A DNA stretch of 64,000 nucleotides. Source: Phenylobacterium sp. Root1290. GTDB lineage: Bacteria; Pseudomonadota; Alphaproteobacteria; Caulobacterales; Caulobacteraceae. Under the pieces are notes generated by a model. That model was not told the origin of the DNA and did not search any database. It saw only the letters and a list, made by a program, of their open reading frames with translations. The stretch covers positions 1,192,183-1,256,182 of the forward strand of contig NZ_LMEE01000001.1 of assembly GCF_001425305.1 (NCBI RefSeq). The letters run 5' to 3'. Positions 24,957 to 34,231 of this stretch are shown piece by piece. Positions within the stretch are counted from its first letter, which is position 1; each line of letters begins with the position of its first letter. The translations under genes were made by a program, and so were the position numbers.

Positions 24957-27947
24957 ATGACCCTCTTCACCCGCCCCGGCCCGCGCTGGTTCAACATTCC
25001 CGCCCACCGACCGTTCGTGCAGGACCTGGCCGCCGGGCTCTATGACGCCCTGACTCCGCTCGGCCCTGACGCGCTCTCCCAGGCGATCATCCTCACCCCG
25101 ACGCGGCGCGGCGCGCGGGCCCTCGCCGACGCCTTCATCGCCGCCGCCGGCGGCAAGGCCGTGCTGCCGCCGCAGATCCGGCCGCTGGGCGACCTCGACG
25201 AGGGCGAGCCGCCGTTCGAGCCCGGCGATCTCGCCGTCGAGCTGCCCGCCGCCATCGGCTCGCTGCGCCGCCGCTTCGAGCTGACCCGGCTGGTCAAGAC
25301 CCACGAGAAGCAGCTCGGCCGCGAACTCGACGCCTCCGCCGCCCTGGAGCTGGCCGATGCGCTGGGCTCCTTCCTCGACAGCCTGCAGATCGAGGAGGTC
25401 AGCGGCGACGGCCTCGGCGAACTGGTCGGCGCGGACCTGGCCGAGCATTGGCGGATCAGCCGCGAGTTCCTGGAGATGGCCCAGGTCGCCTGGCCCGCAC
25501 GCCTGTCCGAGCTCGGTCTGGTCGACGTCTCCCAGCGGCGCGTCGCCCTGCTGCGGAAATTGGCCCAGTCCTGGACCGAACGGCCGCCTCAGGGCGTGCT
25601 GATCGCCGCCGGCTCGACCGGCACCGCCCCCGCCACAGCCGACCTGCTAGCCGTGGTCGCCGCCGCGCCGCAGGGCGCCGTGGTCCTGCCCGGCCTCGAC
25701 GACAGCCTGGCCGAGAGCGCCTGGATCGAGGTCGGCGAACAGCATCCGCAGGGCGCCATGCGCCGCCTGCTGCACCGCGCCGGGGTCGAGCGCCGCGACG
25801 TCATGGAGTGGCCGGCCTCCTTCACCCTCGACGCGCGCGGCCGCTGGCGGCGCCGGGTGATCAACGAGGCCCTGCGCCCGGCTGAACGCACCGCCGACTG
25901 GCTCTCGGTGATCGAAAGCCTGCGCCTGGAGGGCGAGAAGGACGGCGTCGACGCCATCGCCGAGGGGCTCGAAGGCCTGTCGGTCATCACCGCCCGCGCC
26001 GAGGAGGAAGCCGCCACCGCTGCGGCCCTGCTGCTGCGCGAGGCGCTGGAGACGCCCGGCCGCACCGCCGCCCTGGTCGCCCCTGACCAGGCGCTGGCCC
26101 GCCGCGTCGCCGCCAAGCTCGCCCGCTGGGGCGTCGCCGCCGACTCATCGGCCGGCCTTTCGCTCTCCGGCTGCCCCGGCGGGGTGTTGGCCGGCCTGGT
26201 CGCCAAGGTCGCCATCGATCCGCTCGATCCGGTGACCCTGCTCGCCATCCTCAAGCATCCGCTGGTGCGGCTGGGTCTCGATCCCGAGCAACTGATCGAG
26301 AGCCGCGCGGCGCTGGAGCAGCATGGCCTGCGCGGCCCGCGCCGCACCACCTGGGCCGCGCTCGAAGCCCGCCTGGGCGGCAAGTCCGACATCGCGCTGA
26401 ACCTGGCGCGCAGGCTGCAGGCGGCGCTCTCGCGTCTGGAGATCGCCGAACCTGCGCAGGCGCCGGCCGACGCCGCCCGCCGCCTGACAGAAACCCTCGA
26501 AGCCCTGGCCGTGGATCCGCTGGGCGACCACGGCGACCTCTGGGCGGACCATGGCGGCGAGGCCCTGGGCCGGCTGCTGGCCGGGCTGATCGACGAATCC
26601 GAGGGCCTGCCCCAGGTCACCCCGCGCGGCTTCGCCGACCTGCTCTCGCGGCTGATGTCGGGCGAGAGCGTCCGCACCGGCGGCGCCACCCATCCGCGCC
26701 TGCGCATCCTCGGCGCCATCGAGGCGCGCCTGACCAGGGCCGACCGGCTGGTCGTCGCCGGGCTGGAAGAAGGCGTCTGGCCGCAGGGCGCCCCGCTCGA
26801 CCCGTTCCTGTCGCGGCCCATGCGTGAGCGTCTGGGCCTGCCGCCGCCCGAGCGCCGCGTCGGCCTGGCCGCCCACGACTTCGCCCAGGCCGCCTGCGCG
26901 CCCGAGGTGATCCTGCTGCACTCCGAACGCCGCGAGGGCGCGCCGGCCGTGAAGTCGCGCTGGCTCTGGCGCCTGGAAACCCTGGCCCGCGGCGCCGGCG
27001 TGCTGCTGCCCGGTCGGCCCGACGTCATCGACTGGGCCCGCGCCCTCGACGCCGCCCAGGACTACAAGCCGGCCAAGCGCCCCGCTCCCAGCCCGCCGAT
27101 CGCCGACCGGCCGCGCGAGATGGCCGTCACCCGCATCGAGGCCCTGACCCGCGACCCCTACGCCGTCTGGGCGCGCGACATCCTCAAGCTCTATCCGCTG
27201 GAACGGCCCGACGAGGCGGTCGAGGCGCGCGCCCGCGGCACCGCGATTCACAAGGCCTTCGAGCGGCTGGCCGAGGAACACCCCGACCAGTTGCCGCCCG
27301 ACGCCGCCGCGATCTTCGAGGGCTTCTATGTCGCCGAGTTGGAGGCCGCCGGAATGCCGCACGAGGCCCTGGCCCGCGAGACCGCCCTGGCCAAGGAAGC
27401 CGCCGCCTGGGTCGCCGACCTGGAGCACCGCCGCCGCGCCGACGGCCGCACCATCCACGTCGAACTGAAGGGCGAACTGACCATCGAAGCGCCCGCCGGA
27501 CCGTTCACCGTCAACGCCCGCGCCGACCGCATCGAGATCGACCCTCAGGGCTACGGCCACATCCTCGACTACAAGACCGGCAAGGCGCCGTCGAAAAAGG
27601 TCGTGGAGACGGGCTTCTCACCGCAGCTCACCCTGACGGCGGCGATCCTCCAGTCCGGCGGCTTCCCGACCCTCGGCCATCCCGAGCCGGGCGAGCTGAC
27701 CTATCTGGAGATCACCGGCCGCAAGCCGGCCGGGCGCGAGGAAGTGCGCGCCATGCCGGGCGACGACAGCGCCCTGGCCGCCGCCAACGCCTATGAGGGC
27801 CTGGTCAAGCTGATCAGCCAGTTCGACCATGGCCGCCCCTACGCCTCGCGCGTCGCCCCGCAGTTCGTGAAGCTGCACATGAGCGACTACGACCATCTGG
27901 CCCGCGTCTTCGAGTGGTCCACCAGCGGCGAGGAGGACGGCGAGTGA
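24957..27947 (+). CDS. addB: Double-strand break repair protein AddB
   Basis: 996 residues. The N-terminal half resembles an inactivated UvrD-like helicase (AIILTPTRRGARALADAF, then VVAGLEEGVWPQGAP). The C-terminal PD-(D/E)XK nuclease core shows RADRIEID and HILDYKTGKAPSKK (Asp and Lys of the active site). With AddA it forms the helicase-nuclease that resects double-strand ends for RecA loading, the alphaproteobacterial equivalent of RecBCD. Its stop overlaps the addA GTG start. Lengths fit the alphaproteobacterial AddB type; no iron-sulfur cysteine cluster is apparent. Confidence 0.95.
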   Translation: MTLFTRPGPRWFNIPAHRPFVQDLAAGLYDALTPLGPDALSQAIILTPTRRGARALADAFIAAAGGKAVLPPQIRPLGDLDEGEPPFEPGDLAVELPAAIGSLRRRFELTRLVKTHEKQLGRELDASAALELADALGSFLDSLQIEEVSGDGLGELVGADLAEHWRISREFLEMAQVAWPARLSELGLVDVSQRRVALLRKLAQSWTERPPQGVLIAAGSTGTAPATADLLAVVAAAPQGAVVLPGLDDSLAESAWIEVGEQHPQGAMRRLLHRAGVERRDVMEWPASFTLDARGRWRRRVINEALRPAERTADWLSVIESLRLEGEKDGVDAIAEGLEGLSVITARAEEEAATAAALLLREALETPGRTAALVAPDQALARRVAAKLARWGVAADSSAGLSLSGCPGGVLAGLVAKVAIDPLDPVTLLAILKHPLVRLGLDPEQLIESRAALEQHGLRGPRRTTWAALEARLGGKSDIALNLARRLQAALSRLEIAEPAQAPADAARRLTETLEALAVDPLGDHGDLWADHGGEALGRLLAGLIDESEGLPQVTPRGFADLLSRLMSGESVRTGGATHPRLRILGAIEARLTRADRLVVAGLEEGVWPQGAPLDPFLSRPMRERLGLPPPERRVGLAAHDFAQAACAPEVILLHSERREGAPAVKSRWLWRLETLARGAGVLLPGRPDVIDWARALDAAQDYKPAKRPAPSPPIADRPREMAVTRIEALTRDPYAVWARDILKLYPLERPDEAVEARARGTAIHKAFERLAEEHPDQLPPDAAAIFEGFYVAELEAAGMPHEALARETALAKEAAAWVADLEHRRRADGRTIHVELKGELTIEAPAGPFTVNARADRIEIDPQGYGHILDYKTGKAPSKKVVETGFSPQLTLTAAILQSGGFPTLGHPEPGELTYLEITGRKPAGREEVRAMPGDDSALAAANAYEGLVKLISQFDHGRPYASRVAPQFVKLHMSDYDHLARVFEWSTSGEEDGE

Positions 27948-30900
27948 ACGCGATCATCACCGCCGGCGACCCGCAGCGCCTGGCCGCCGACCCCGCCATC
28001 TCGGCCTTCGTGACCGCCAACGCCGGGTCGGGCAAGACCAAGACCCTGATCGACCGGGTCGCCCGCCTGCTGCTGGCCGGGGCGCGCCCTGAGACCATCC
28101 TCTGCGTGACCTACACCAAGGCCGCCGCCGCCGAGATGCAGCGCCGGCTCTATCACCTGCTGGGCGGCTGGTCGGTCTATGACGACGCCAGTCTGCGGAC
28201 CGAACTGGCCAAGCTCGAGGGCCGCGCGGCCGACAGCTACGACGCCCGCAGCCTGTCCAAGGCCCGCGCCCTGTTCGCCAGCGCGCTGGAGACGCCGGGC
28301 GGCCTGAAGATCCAGACCATCCACGCCTTCTGCGAAAAGCTCCTGCGGCGCTTTCCGCTGGAGGCCGGCGTCTCGCCCGGCTTCCGGGTCATGGACGACA
28401 GCGCCAGCGCCGCGGTCGCCGACGCCGCCCGCAAGGCCGTCGCCCGTCACGCCCTGCGCGGCGAGGGCGCGGTCGCGCAGGCCTATGCCCGCTTCTCGGT
28501 CGCCCTCGACTTCCAGAGCTTCCAGGGCATGTTCGCCACGTTCGAGTTCCAGCGCGGCCAGCTCGCCGCCTATCTCGACGGCCACGGCGGCCTGCAGGGC
28601 GCGGTGGACGACGTCTGGCGCGTCTGCGGCTTCGATGAGCCCACCGACCCCGAAGCCGTCGAGGCCGAGGCCCTCGAAGACCTCAACCGCTCGGCCTGGC
28701 GCGACTGCGTCGAGGTCCTGGCCCAGGGCGGCAAGGCCGACATCACCAACTCGGCCAAGCTTGCCGCGGCCCTCGCCCCCGGCGCGGGCCTGGACGAATG
28801 CCTGGCCGCCCTCTTCACCGAGAAGGGCGAGAGCACGCCCGTCGCCTGGGTGCAGAAGACCTCCGGCCTCAAGGTCCGCGAGGACCTGCGGTTCTTCCTG
28901 CTGGCCGAGCAGGACCGCCTGGAGATCGCCCGCGAGCGCCGCCGCGCCGCTCGCGTCGCCCACGACACCCACGGCGCGCTCATCCTGGCCAGCGCCTACC
29001 TCGCCGCCTACGCCATCGAGAAGACCGCCTCCGGCGCGCTGGACTTCACAGATCTCATTGAAAAAACACGAGATCTGGTCGCATCACGCCCCATGGCCGC
29101 CTGGGTGCTCTACAAGCTCGACGGGGGGGTTGATCATATCCTCGTTGACGAAGCCCAGGACACCGCCCCCGAGCAGTGGGAGATCGTCCGCGCCCTGACC
29201 GAGGAGTTCTTCTCCGGCTCGGGCCAGCCGACCGAGCGCTTGCTCGAGCGCAACATGTTCGTCGTCGGCGACGAGAAGCAGTCGATCTACTCCTTCCAGG
29301 GCGCCCGGCCCGAGCTGCTGATCCAGGAGTTCGAGTTCCACCGCGAGCGCGCCACCGGCGCCGGCTTCCGATTCGAGCGGGTCGACCTGCTGACCTCCTG
29401 GCGCTCGACGCCCCAGGTCCTGCGCTTCGTCGACGCCGCCTTCGCTCCGCCCGAGCTCGCCGCCGCCATCCTGCCCCGCGTCGAGGCCGAGGCCATCGTC
29501 CACCAGGCAGTGCGCTCCGACGCCGGCTGCGTCGACCTCTGGCCGCTGGAGCGCGAGGAGAAGGGCGACGTCCGCGACGCCTGGGACGCCCCGCTCGACG
29601 AGGAAGGCCAAGCCAGCGCCAACAAGCGCCTGGCCGAGAAGATCGCCGCCGAGATCGGCGCCTTGATCGCCCGCGGCGACGCCGTGCTGGACAAGGAAAC
29701 CCGCCAGCCGCGGCCGGCCACCGCCGGCGACGTGCTGATCCTGGTTCGCCGCCGCAAGGCGCTGTTCGAGGAGATCCTGCGCGCGCTGAAGCACCGCAAG
29801 ATCCCGGTGGCCGGCGCCGACCGGCTGGCGCTCTCCGAGCACATCGTCTTCGACGACCTGCTGGCGCTGGCCCGCTTCGCCCAGTACCCGGCCGACGAAC
29901 TGACCCTGGCGGCGCTGCTGCGCAGCCCGTTCTGCGACCTCTCCGACGATAGCCTCTACGCCCTGGCCCATGGCCGCGGCCGCGAGAACCTCTCCGCCCT
30001 CCTGCGCCGCCGCCGGGCCGAAACCCCTGCCTGGGCCGCCGCCGCCGACCTGGTCGAATGGCTGGTCGGCAATCGCGCCGCGCGGCCCTTCGAGTTCTAT
30101 TCGCGCCTGCTGGCCCTGCGCGACGATCGCGGCGTCTCGATGCGCCGGCGGCTGATGGAGCGGCTGGGCGCCGAAGCCGAGGACGCCCTCGACGAATTCC
30201 TCGCCCAGGTCCTGGCCGCCGAGGGCCGCGGGGTCGAAGACCTCGAAAGCCTGGCAGCCGCCCTCGCCAGCCTCGACATCACCGTCAAGCGCGAGATGGA
30301 GGCCGGCCGCGACGAGGTGCGGGTGATGACCGCCCACGGCGCCAAGGGCCTGGAGGCGCCGATCGTCTTCCTGCCGGAGACCACGCTCGGGCGGACGGCC
30401 CGCGGCTCGCCCCTGATGCGCACCCCGCAAGGCGGCTTCCTCTGGAGCACCTCGAAGGGCACGGACTGCGCCGCCTCGCTGGAGGCCCGCGAGTGGCGCG
30501 CCCGCAAGGACGAAGAGGAGGCCGCACGCCTGCTCTATGTCGGCCTGACCCGGGCCCGCGACCGGCTGGTGCTCTGCGGCCGGGTCGCGGCCACGGCCAA
30601 GGAGGAAAACGTCAAGGGCTGGTGGGGCGCGATGGTCGCCGCGTTCGAGCACGCCGACATCGGCGGCGAGAAGCGGATCGTGACCGCCGGCGGCCGCGAG
30701 TTTCTGCGCTTTGGTCCGGACCCCGCCGCTCTGGGCCCCGCCCAGGCCCACGCCGAGACCACCGCGCCCCTGCCCGATTGGGCGCAGGTCGCGCCGCCCG
30801 CCGAAGCCTTCGCCCGCTACGCTTCGCCCTCGCAGCTCGGCGAGGACGTGGCGACGCCCGCCACCTCGCCGCTGGTCCGCACCGAGGGCCTTGGCCGCTT

Positions 30901-31414
30901 CCGGCGCGGCGACCTGATCCACCGCCTGCTGCAGATCCTGCCCGACCTGCCGCCTGGCGAACGGGAAGCGGCCGCCCGCCGCATCCTCTCGCGCGAACGT
31001 GATCTGAGCGAGGGCCAGCGGGCCGAGATGACCGCCGCGGCCCTGGGGGTGCTCACCGACGCCCGCTTCGCCGAGGTGTTCGGGCCGGGCAGCCGGGCCG
31101 AGGTTTCGATCGCCGGGACCGCGCGCGGCCTGCCGGCGGGGCTGGCGATCTCAGGCCGCATCGACCGGCTGGTGGTGCTGCAAGACCGTGTTCTGGTGGC
31201 GGATTTCAAGACCAACCGCCCCTCCCCCGACCGCATCGAGGACGCCGACCGCGCCTACTTGCGGCAGATGGCGATCTACGCCGCGGTGCTGGAGGACATC
31301 TTCGAGGGCCGGCGTATCGAGGCGGCCCTGGTGTGGACCGATGGTCCGAAGCTGATGGCGGTTCCAGAAAACCTGTGGCGTCAAACCCTTGCCGACCTCC
31401 ATCGTGAAGGTTGA
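27944..31414 (+). CDS. addA: Double-strand break repair helicase-nuclease AddA
   Basis: 1156 residues from the GTG at 27944, which overlaps the addB stop as GTGA. Walker A is ANAGSGKTKTL (residues 25-35). ILCVTYTKAAAAEMQ, the DEAQDT motif (HILVDEAQDTAPEQW) and MTAHGAKGLEAPIVFLPE are superfamily 1 helicase motifs. The C-terminal nuclease shows GRIDRLVVL and VLVADFKTNRP. It is the motor and second nuclease of AddAB. A patch near 29043-29160 has unusually AT-rich codons and runs of six A and seven G, but the frame stays open and encodes normal motif sequence. Confidence 0.95.
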   Translation: MNAIITAGDPQRLAADPAISAFVTANAGSGKTKTLIDRVARLLLAGARPETILCVTYTKAAAAEMQRRLYHLLGGWSVYDDASLRTELAKLEGRAADSYDARSLSKARALFASALETPGGLKIQTIHAFCEKLLRRFPLEAGVSPGFRVMDDSASAAVADAARKAVARHALRGEGAVAQAYARFSVALDFQSFQGMFATFEFQRGQLAAYLDGHGGLQGAVDDVWRVCGFDEPTDPEAVEAEALEDLNRSAWRDCVEVLAQGGKADITNSAKLAAALAPGAGLDECLAALFTEKGESTPVAWVQKTSGLKVREDLRFFLLAEQDRLEIARERRRAARVAHDTHGALILASAYLAAYAIEKTASGALDFTDLIEKTRDLVASRPMAAWVLYKLDGGVDHILVDEAQDTAPEQWEIVRALTEEFFSGSGQPTERLLERNMFVVGDEKQSIYSFQGARPELLIQEFEFHRERATGAGFRFERVDLLTSWRSTPQVLRFVDAAFAPPELAAAILPRVEAEAIVHQAVRSDAGCVDLWPLEREEKGDVRDAWDAPLDEEGQASANKRLAEKIAAEIGALIARGDAVLDKETRQPRPATAGDVLILVRRRKALFEEILRALKHRKIPVAGADRLALSEHIVFDDLLALARFAQYPADELTLAALLRSPFCDLSDDSLYALAHGRGRENLSALLRRRRAETPAWAAAADLVEWLVGNRAARPFEFYSRLLALRDDRGVSMRRRLMERLGAEAEDALDEFLAQVLAAEGRGVEDLESLAAALASLDITVKREMEAGRDEVRVMTAHGAKGLEAPIVFLPETTLGRTARGSPLMRTPQGGFLWSTSKGTDCAASLEAREWRARKDEEEAARLLYVGLTRARDRLVLCGRVAATAKEENVKGWWGAMVAAFEHADIGGEKRIVTAGGREFLRFGPDPAALGPAQAHAETTAPLPDWAQVAPPAEAFARYASPSQLGEDVATPATSPLVRTEGLGRFRRGDLIHRLLQILPDLPPGEREAAARRILSRERDLSEGQRAEMTAAALGVLTDARFAEVFGPGSRAEVSIAGTARGLPAGLAISGRIDRLVVLQDRVLVADFKTNRPSPDRIEDADRAYLRQMAIYAAVLEDIFEGRRIEAALVWTDGPKLMAVPENLWRQTLADLHREG

Positions 31415-31495
31415 TACCAGAGCCATGCCCGCCTACATCGGCGGATCGAGAGCCGCGGCCAAATGTTCTTCCGGCCGGGCTATAAGGAGCTTTTC

Positions 31496-31819
31496 ATGAG
31501 CACCGTGACGGTCACCGACGAATCCTTCGACAAGGACGTCCTGCAGGCCACCAAGCCTGTGCTGGTGGACTTTTGGGCCGAGTGGTGCGGCCCCTGTAAG
31601 CAAATCGCCCCGGCCCTGGAGCAGATCGCCGCCGAACTTGGCGAACAGGTCACCGTGGCCAAGCTGAACATCGAGGACAGCCCCACGACCCCCTCGCGCT
31701 ACGGCGTGCGCGGCATCCCGACCATGATGCTGTTCAAGGGCGGCCAGATGGCTTCGATGAAAGTCGGCGCCATGCCCAAGCAGAAGATCGTCGAGTGGCT
31801 CAACGAGGCCGGCATCTGA
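31496..31819 (+). CDS. trxA: Thioredoxin 1
   Basis: 107 residues from the ATG at 31496 with AAGGAG upstream. The active site is WAEWCGPCK (Cys31, Cys34) and the cis-proline is in GIPTMMLFKGG. It is the general cytoplasmic disulphide reductant for ribonucleotide reductase and other enzymes. It follows addA by 81 bp, a gap holding a small GC hairpin, and is followed by a strong hairpin (31831-31858). Confidence 0.97.
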   Translation: MSTVTVTDESFDKDVLQATKPVLVDFWAEWCGPCKQIAPALEQIAAELGEQVTVAKLNIEDSPTTPSRYGVRGIPTMMLFKGGQMASMKVGAMPKQKIVEWLNEAGI

Positions 31820-31830
31820 CAGTCTCCGCG

Positions 31831-31858
31831 CAGCCGGAACCCTGAGGGGTTTCGGCTG
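31831..31858. terminator. bidirectional terminator-like hairpin between trxA and the 63-residue gene
   Basis: CAGCCGGAACCC pairs with GGGTTTCGGCTG over 12 bp (one G-T pair) around a TGAGG loop. It lies 11 bp after the trxA stop and 21 bp after the end of the convergent small gene. No long T-run follows. Confidence 0.6.
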
Positions 31859-31879
31859 TAGGCGCGGGGGCGTCGCCGT

Positions 31880-32071
31880 TCAGGCCTCGCCCCGCGCGTC
31901 TATACGGTCTTCAAGATCGATATCGTCGACCACGACGCCATCGGCGTCAGTGATCTCGAAGGGCACGCCGTCAGCGACCAGCTCCTCGTACTTGGCGAGG
32001 GCCGCCTCCTCCGTCGGCGCCGTGTAGGTCACCGCCCGGCCAGGGTGACGCGCTGAAATTCGATAGGTCAT
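31880..32071 (-). CDS. Small hypothetical protein
   Basis: A 63-residue soluble protein (MTYRISARHPGRAVTYTAPTE at the start, then EEAALAKYEELVADGVPFEIT and an acidic tail VVDDIDLEDRIDARGEA). It resembles small beta-beta-alpha proteins with a predicted antiparallel hairpin followed by one helix. GGTGGG lies just before the ATG. It is convergent with trxA across a hairpin. I do not recognise a family; codon use is typical of the region, which supports it as a gene. Confidence 0.58.
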   Translation of the reverse strand: MTYRISARHPGRAVTYTAPTEEAALAKYEELVADGVPFEITDADGVVVDDIDLEDRIDARGEA

Positions 32072-32126
32072 AGCCCACCATAGCCGCCGCAGCCGCGAAG
32101 CGCGATGCCCAGCTGTGGAGGGGTGC

Positions 32127-32810
32127 TCAGGGCAGCGCGGGAGCGGTCGCCAGCCAAATCACATGCCGCGCGCCGCGCTTGCCGCCGGTGGCGCGCACGC
32201 CGACCTCCTCGACCTCATAGCCCGCCTTGCGCAGACGCTGGGTGAAGCGGTCGTCGCGGGCCGAGGACCACACCGCCAGTATGCCGCCCGGCCGCAGGGC
32301 GCGGCGCGCCGCCAGCAGGCCTTGCGGGTTGTAGAGCTGATCGTTGTCCGCCCGGCTCAAGCCTTCCGGTCCGTTGTCGACGTCCAGCAGGATGGCGTCG
32401 TAGCTCGCGCGGCCCGAACGGATCAGGTCCCCGACATCGCCTTCGACAATCGTGAGCCGCTGGTCCTGCAGGCACTCGCCGGACAGGTGGGCCATGGGTC
32501 CGCGCGCCCAGGCGATGATCTCGGGCACCAGCTCGCCGACCGTGACCTGCGCCGACGGGCCCAGGTTCTCCAGCGCCGCCCGCAGGGTGAACCCCATGCC
32601 GAAGCCGCCGATCAGGAAGTGCGGCCTGGGTCGGTCCTTCAGACGCTCGCAGGCCAGGGTGGCCAGCGCCTTTTCCGATCCGCTGAGCCGGCTGCTCATC
32701 AGCTCGATCGGGCCCGCCATGATGGAGAACTCGGTCCCGCGCTGCATCAGCCGCAGTTCGCCGCCGTCGCCGGGGACGACCGCGGTTCCCAGATGGACCC
32801 AGGGGATCAT
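32127..32810 (-). CDS. Spermidine synthase-like SAM-fold protein
   Basis: A 227-residue protein with a class I SAM-binding fold: FLIGGFGMGFTLRAAL (motif I, about 66-81), VTVGELVPEIIAWARG (acidic Glu of motif II), and LLDVDNGPEGL (about 139-149), followed by LRPGGILAVWSS. These match the spermidine synthase-like family (SpeE-type C-terminal fold) that lacks an N-terminal substrate domain and often has no known polyamine activity. Its ATG overlaps the folC stop (ATGA), so the two are co-translated. Substrate unknown. Confidence 0.78.
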   Translation of the reverse strand: MIPWVHLGTAVVPGDGGELRLMQRGTEFSIMAGPIELMSSRLSGSEKALATLACERLKDRPRPHFLIGGFGMGFTLRAALENLGPSAQVTVGELVPEIIAWARGPMAHLSGECLQDQRLTIVEGDVGDLIRSGRASYDAILLDVDNGPEGLSRADNDQLYNPQGLLAARRALRPGGILAVWSSARDDRFTQRLRKAGYEVEEVGVRATGGKRGARHVIWLATAPALP

Positions 32811-34126
32811 GTCGGCCAGGTCTCAGGGCTCATGGCCAGCACCTCGCCGGCGAAATGCAGTCCTCCGCAGATCAGCACGTGCGGCGCCGGTCCCGGCTGT
32901 GCCAGCGCGCGGCGAACGCCCGCCTCGACGTCCGCGACCTGTTCCACCGCCAACCCGGCCTGGGCCGCCGCCGCCGCCAGTTCTCCGGCCGGGGCGGCGT
33001 TGGGCGAATCGAAGGTGGTCGTCAGCACCAGCGGCGCCAGGTCCGCGAACGGCTGGAAGAAGCCCAGCGCGTCCTTGCGGGCGAACATGGCGGCCACCAG
33101 CACCAGCGGCCGCGGATCGCGCGCGACCAACCGTCCGGCCGCCTCGGCCAGCGCTCGGCCGGCATGCGGGTTGTGCCCGCCGTCCAGCCACAGGTCGGAG
33201 CCCCGCTCGGCCGCCAGCCGCGCCATCGGCCCTTCGGTCAGACGCTGGAAGCGCGCCGGCCACACGGCGCTCGATACCCCCTTGGCCAGCGCCGCCTCGT
33301 CGATGCGCGGGTCGCCCAGCGCCAGGGCCGCGGCCACGGCCAGTCCGGCGTTGGCGAACTGGTAGCCGCCGAACAGGCTGGGCGCGGGCAGGTCGTAGAG
33401 CTGGTCCTGCAGCTGCACCAGCAACCGGCCGCGCTCTTCCCAGGCGTCGAAGTCGCGGCCCATCAGGGTGACCGGCGCGGAGAGCTTGTCGGCCTCCTCA
33501 AGGATCACCGCCTCGCCTTCCTCCATCTGCCGCGCGACCACGACCGGGCGCCCCTGCTTGATGATGCCGGCCTTCTCCCAGGCGATCTTGGAAAGCTCGG
33601 GGCCAAGCATTTCCAGGTGATCGTAGTCCACGGGTGTGATCACGCTGACCGCAGGCGCGTCGAAAATGTTCGTGGCGTCGAAGCGGCCGCCCAGGCCGAC
33701 CTCGACGATACAGAGATCGGCCGGCGTCTCGGCGAACGCCTGCAGCGCCAGCACCGTGGTGATCTCGAAGAAGCTGATCGGCTCGCCCGCATTGGCCGCC
33801 TCGACCTTGTCGATCAGTTCGCTCATCCGCGCGTCGTTGATCAGCTCGCCGGCCACCCGGATGCGCTCGGCGAACCGGACCAGGTGCGGTGAGGTGATGA
33901 CGTGGACTTTCATCCCCGCCGCCTCGGCGATCGCCCGCAGGTACGAGACCGTCGACCCCTTGCCGTTGGTGCCGGCGACGTGGATCACCGGCGGCAGCTT
34001 CTGCTCGGGATGCCCCAGCGCCGCCAGCAGTCGCTCCACGCGGCCGGTCGTCAGGTCGATCAGCGAGGGGTGATGCGCCCGCAGCCGCAGGATCGCCTCG
34101 TCCGAAGCACGGATGGGATCATACAT
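32807..34126 (-). CDS. folC: Bifunctional folylpolyglutamate/dihydrofolate synthase
   Basis: 439 residues from the ATG at 34126; a GTG at 34168 is possible but adds a Pro/Ala-rich stretch. The ATP loop is HVAGTNGKGSTVSYL (about 48-62). VEVGLGGRFDATNIFD, ITPVDYDHLEMLG and LDGGHNPHAG are Mur-ligase-type FolC signatures. It adds glutamate to dihydropteroate and to folates. It lies downstream of accD on the same strand (105-bp gap), the frequent accD-folC arrangement, and is coupled to the spermidine synthase-like gene. Confidence 0.94.
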   Translation of the reverse strand: MYDPIRASDEAILRLRAHHPSLIDLTTGRVERLLAALGHPEQKLPPVIHVAGTNGKGSTVSYLRAIAEAAGMKVHVITSPHLVRFAERIRVAGELINDARMSELIDKVEAANAGEPISFFEITTVLALQAFAETPADLCIVEVGLGGRFDATNIFDAPAVSVITPVDYDHLEMLGPELSKIAWEKAGIIKQGRPVVVARQMEEGEAVILEEADKLSAPVTLMGRDFDAWEERGRLLVQLQDQLYDLPAPSLFGGYQFANAGLAVAAALALGDPRIDEAALAKGVSSAVWPARFQRLTEGPMARLAAERGSDLWLDGGHNPHAGRALAEAAGRLVARDPRPLVLVAAMFARKDALGFFQPFADLAPLVLTTTFDSPNAAPAGELAAAAAQAGLAVEQVADVEAGVRRALAQPGPAPHVLICGGLHFAGEVLAMSPETWPT

Positions 34127-34231
34127 GGGCGGTGCGCCTGCCGAAGCTGTGGGTGGACGCGCGCTCACTAGCCCATTCGCGGGCCGCAGCGAAGGCCGCG
34201 CTCGGTTTCCAGTCAGATTGGAACAGAAGGC

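Noticed and set aside
28485-29198. Possible addA frameshift, suggested by a second long frame over the same stretch
   Set aside because: The main frame is continuous and carries all helicase motifs in order; the other frame is Pro/Ala/Ser-rich shadow sequence.
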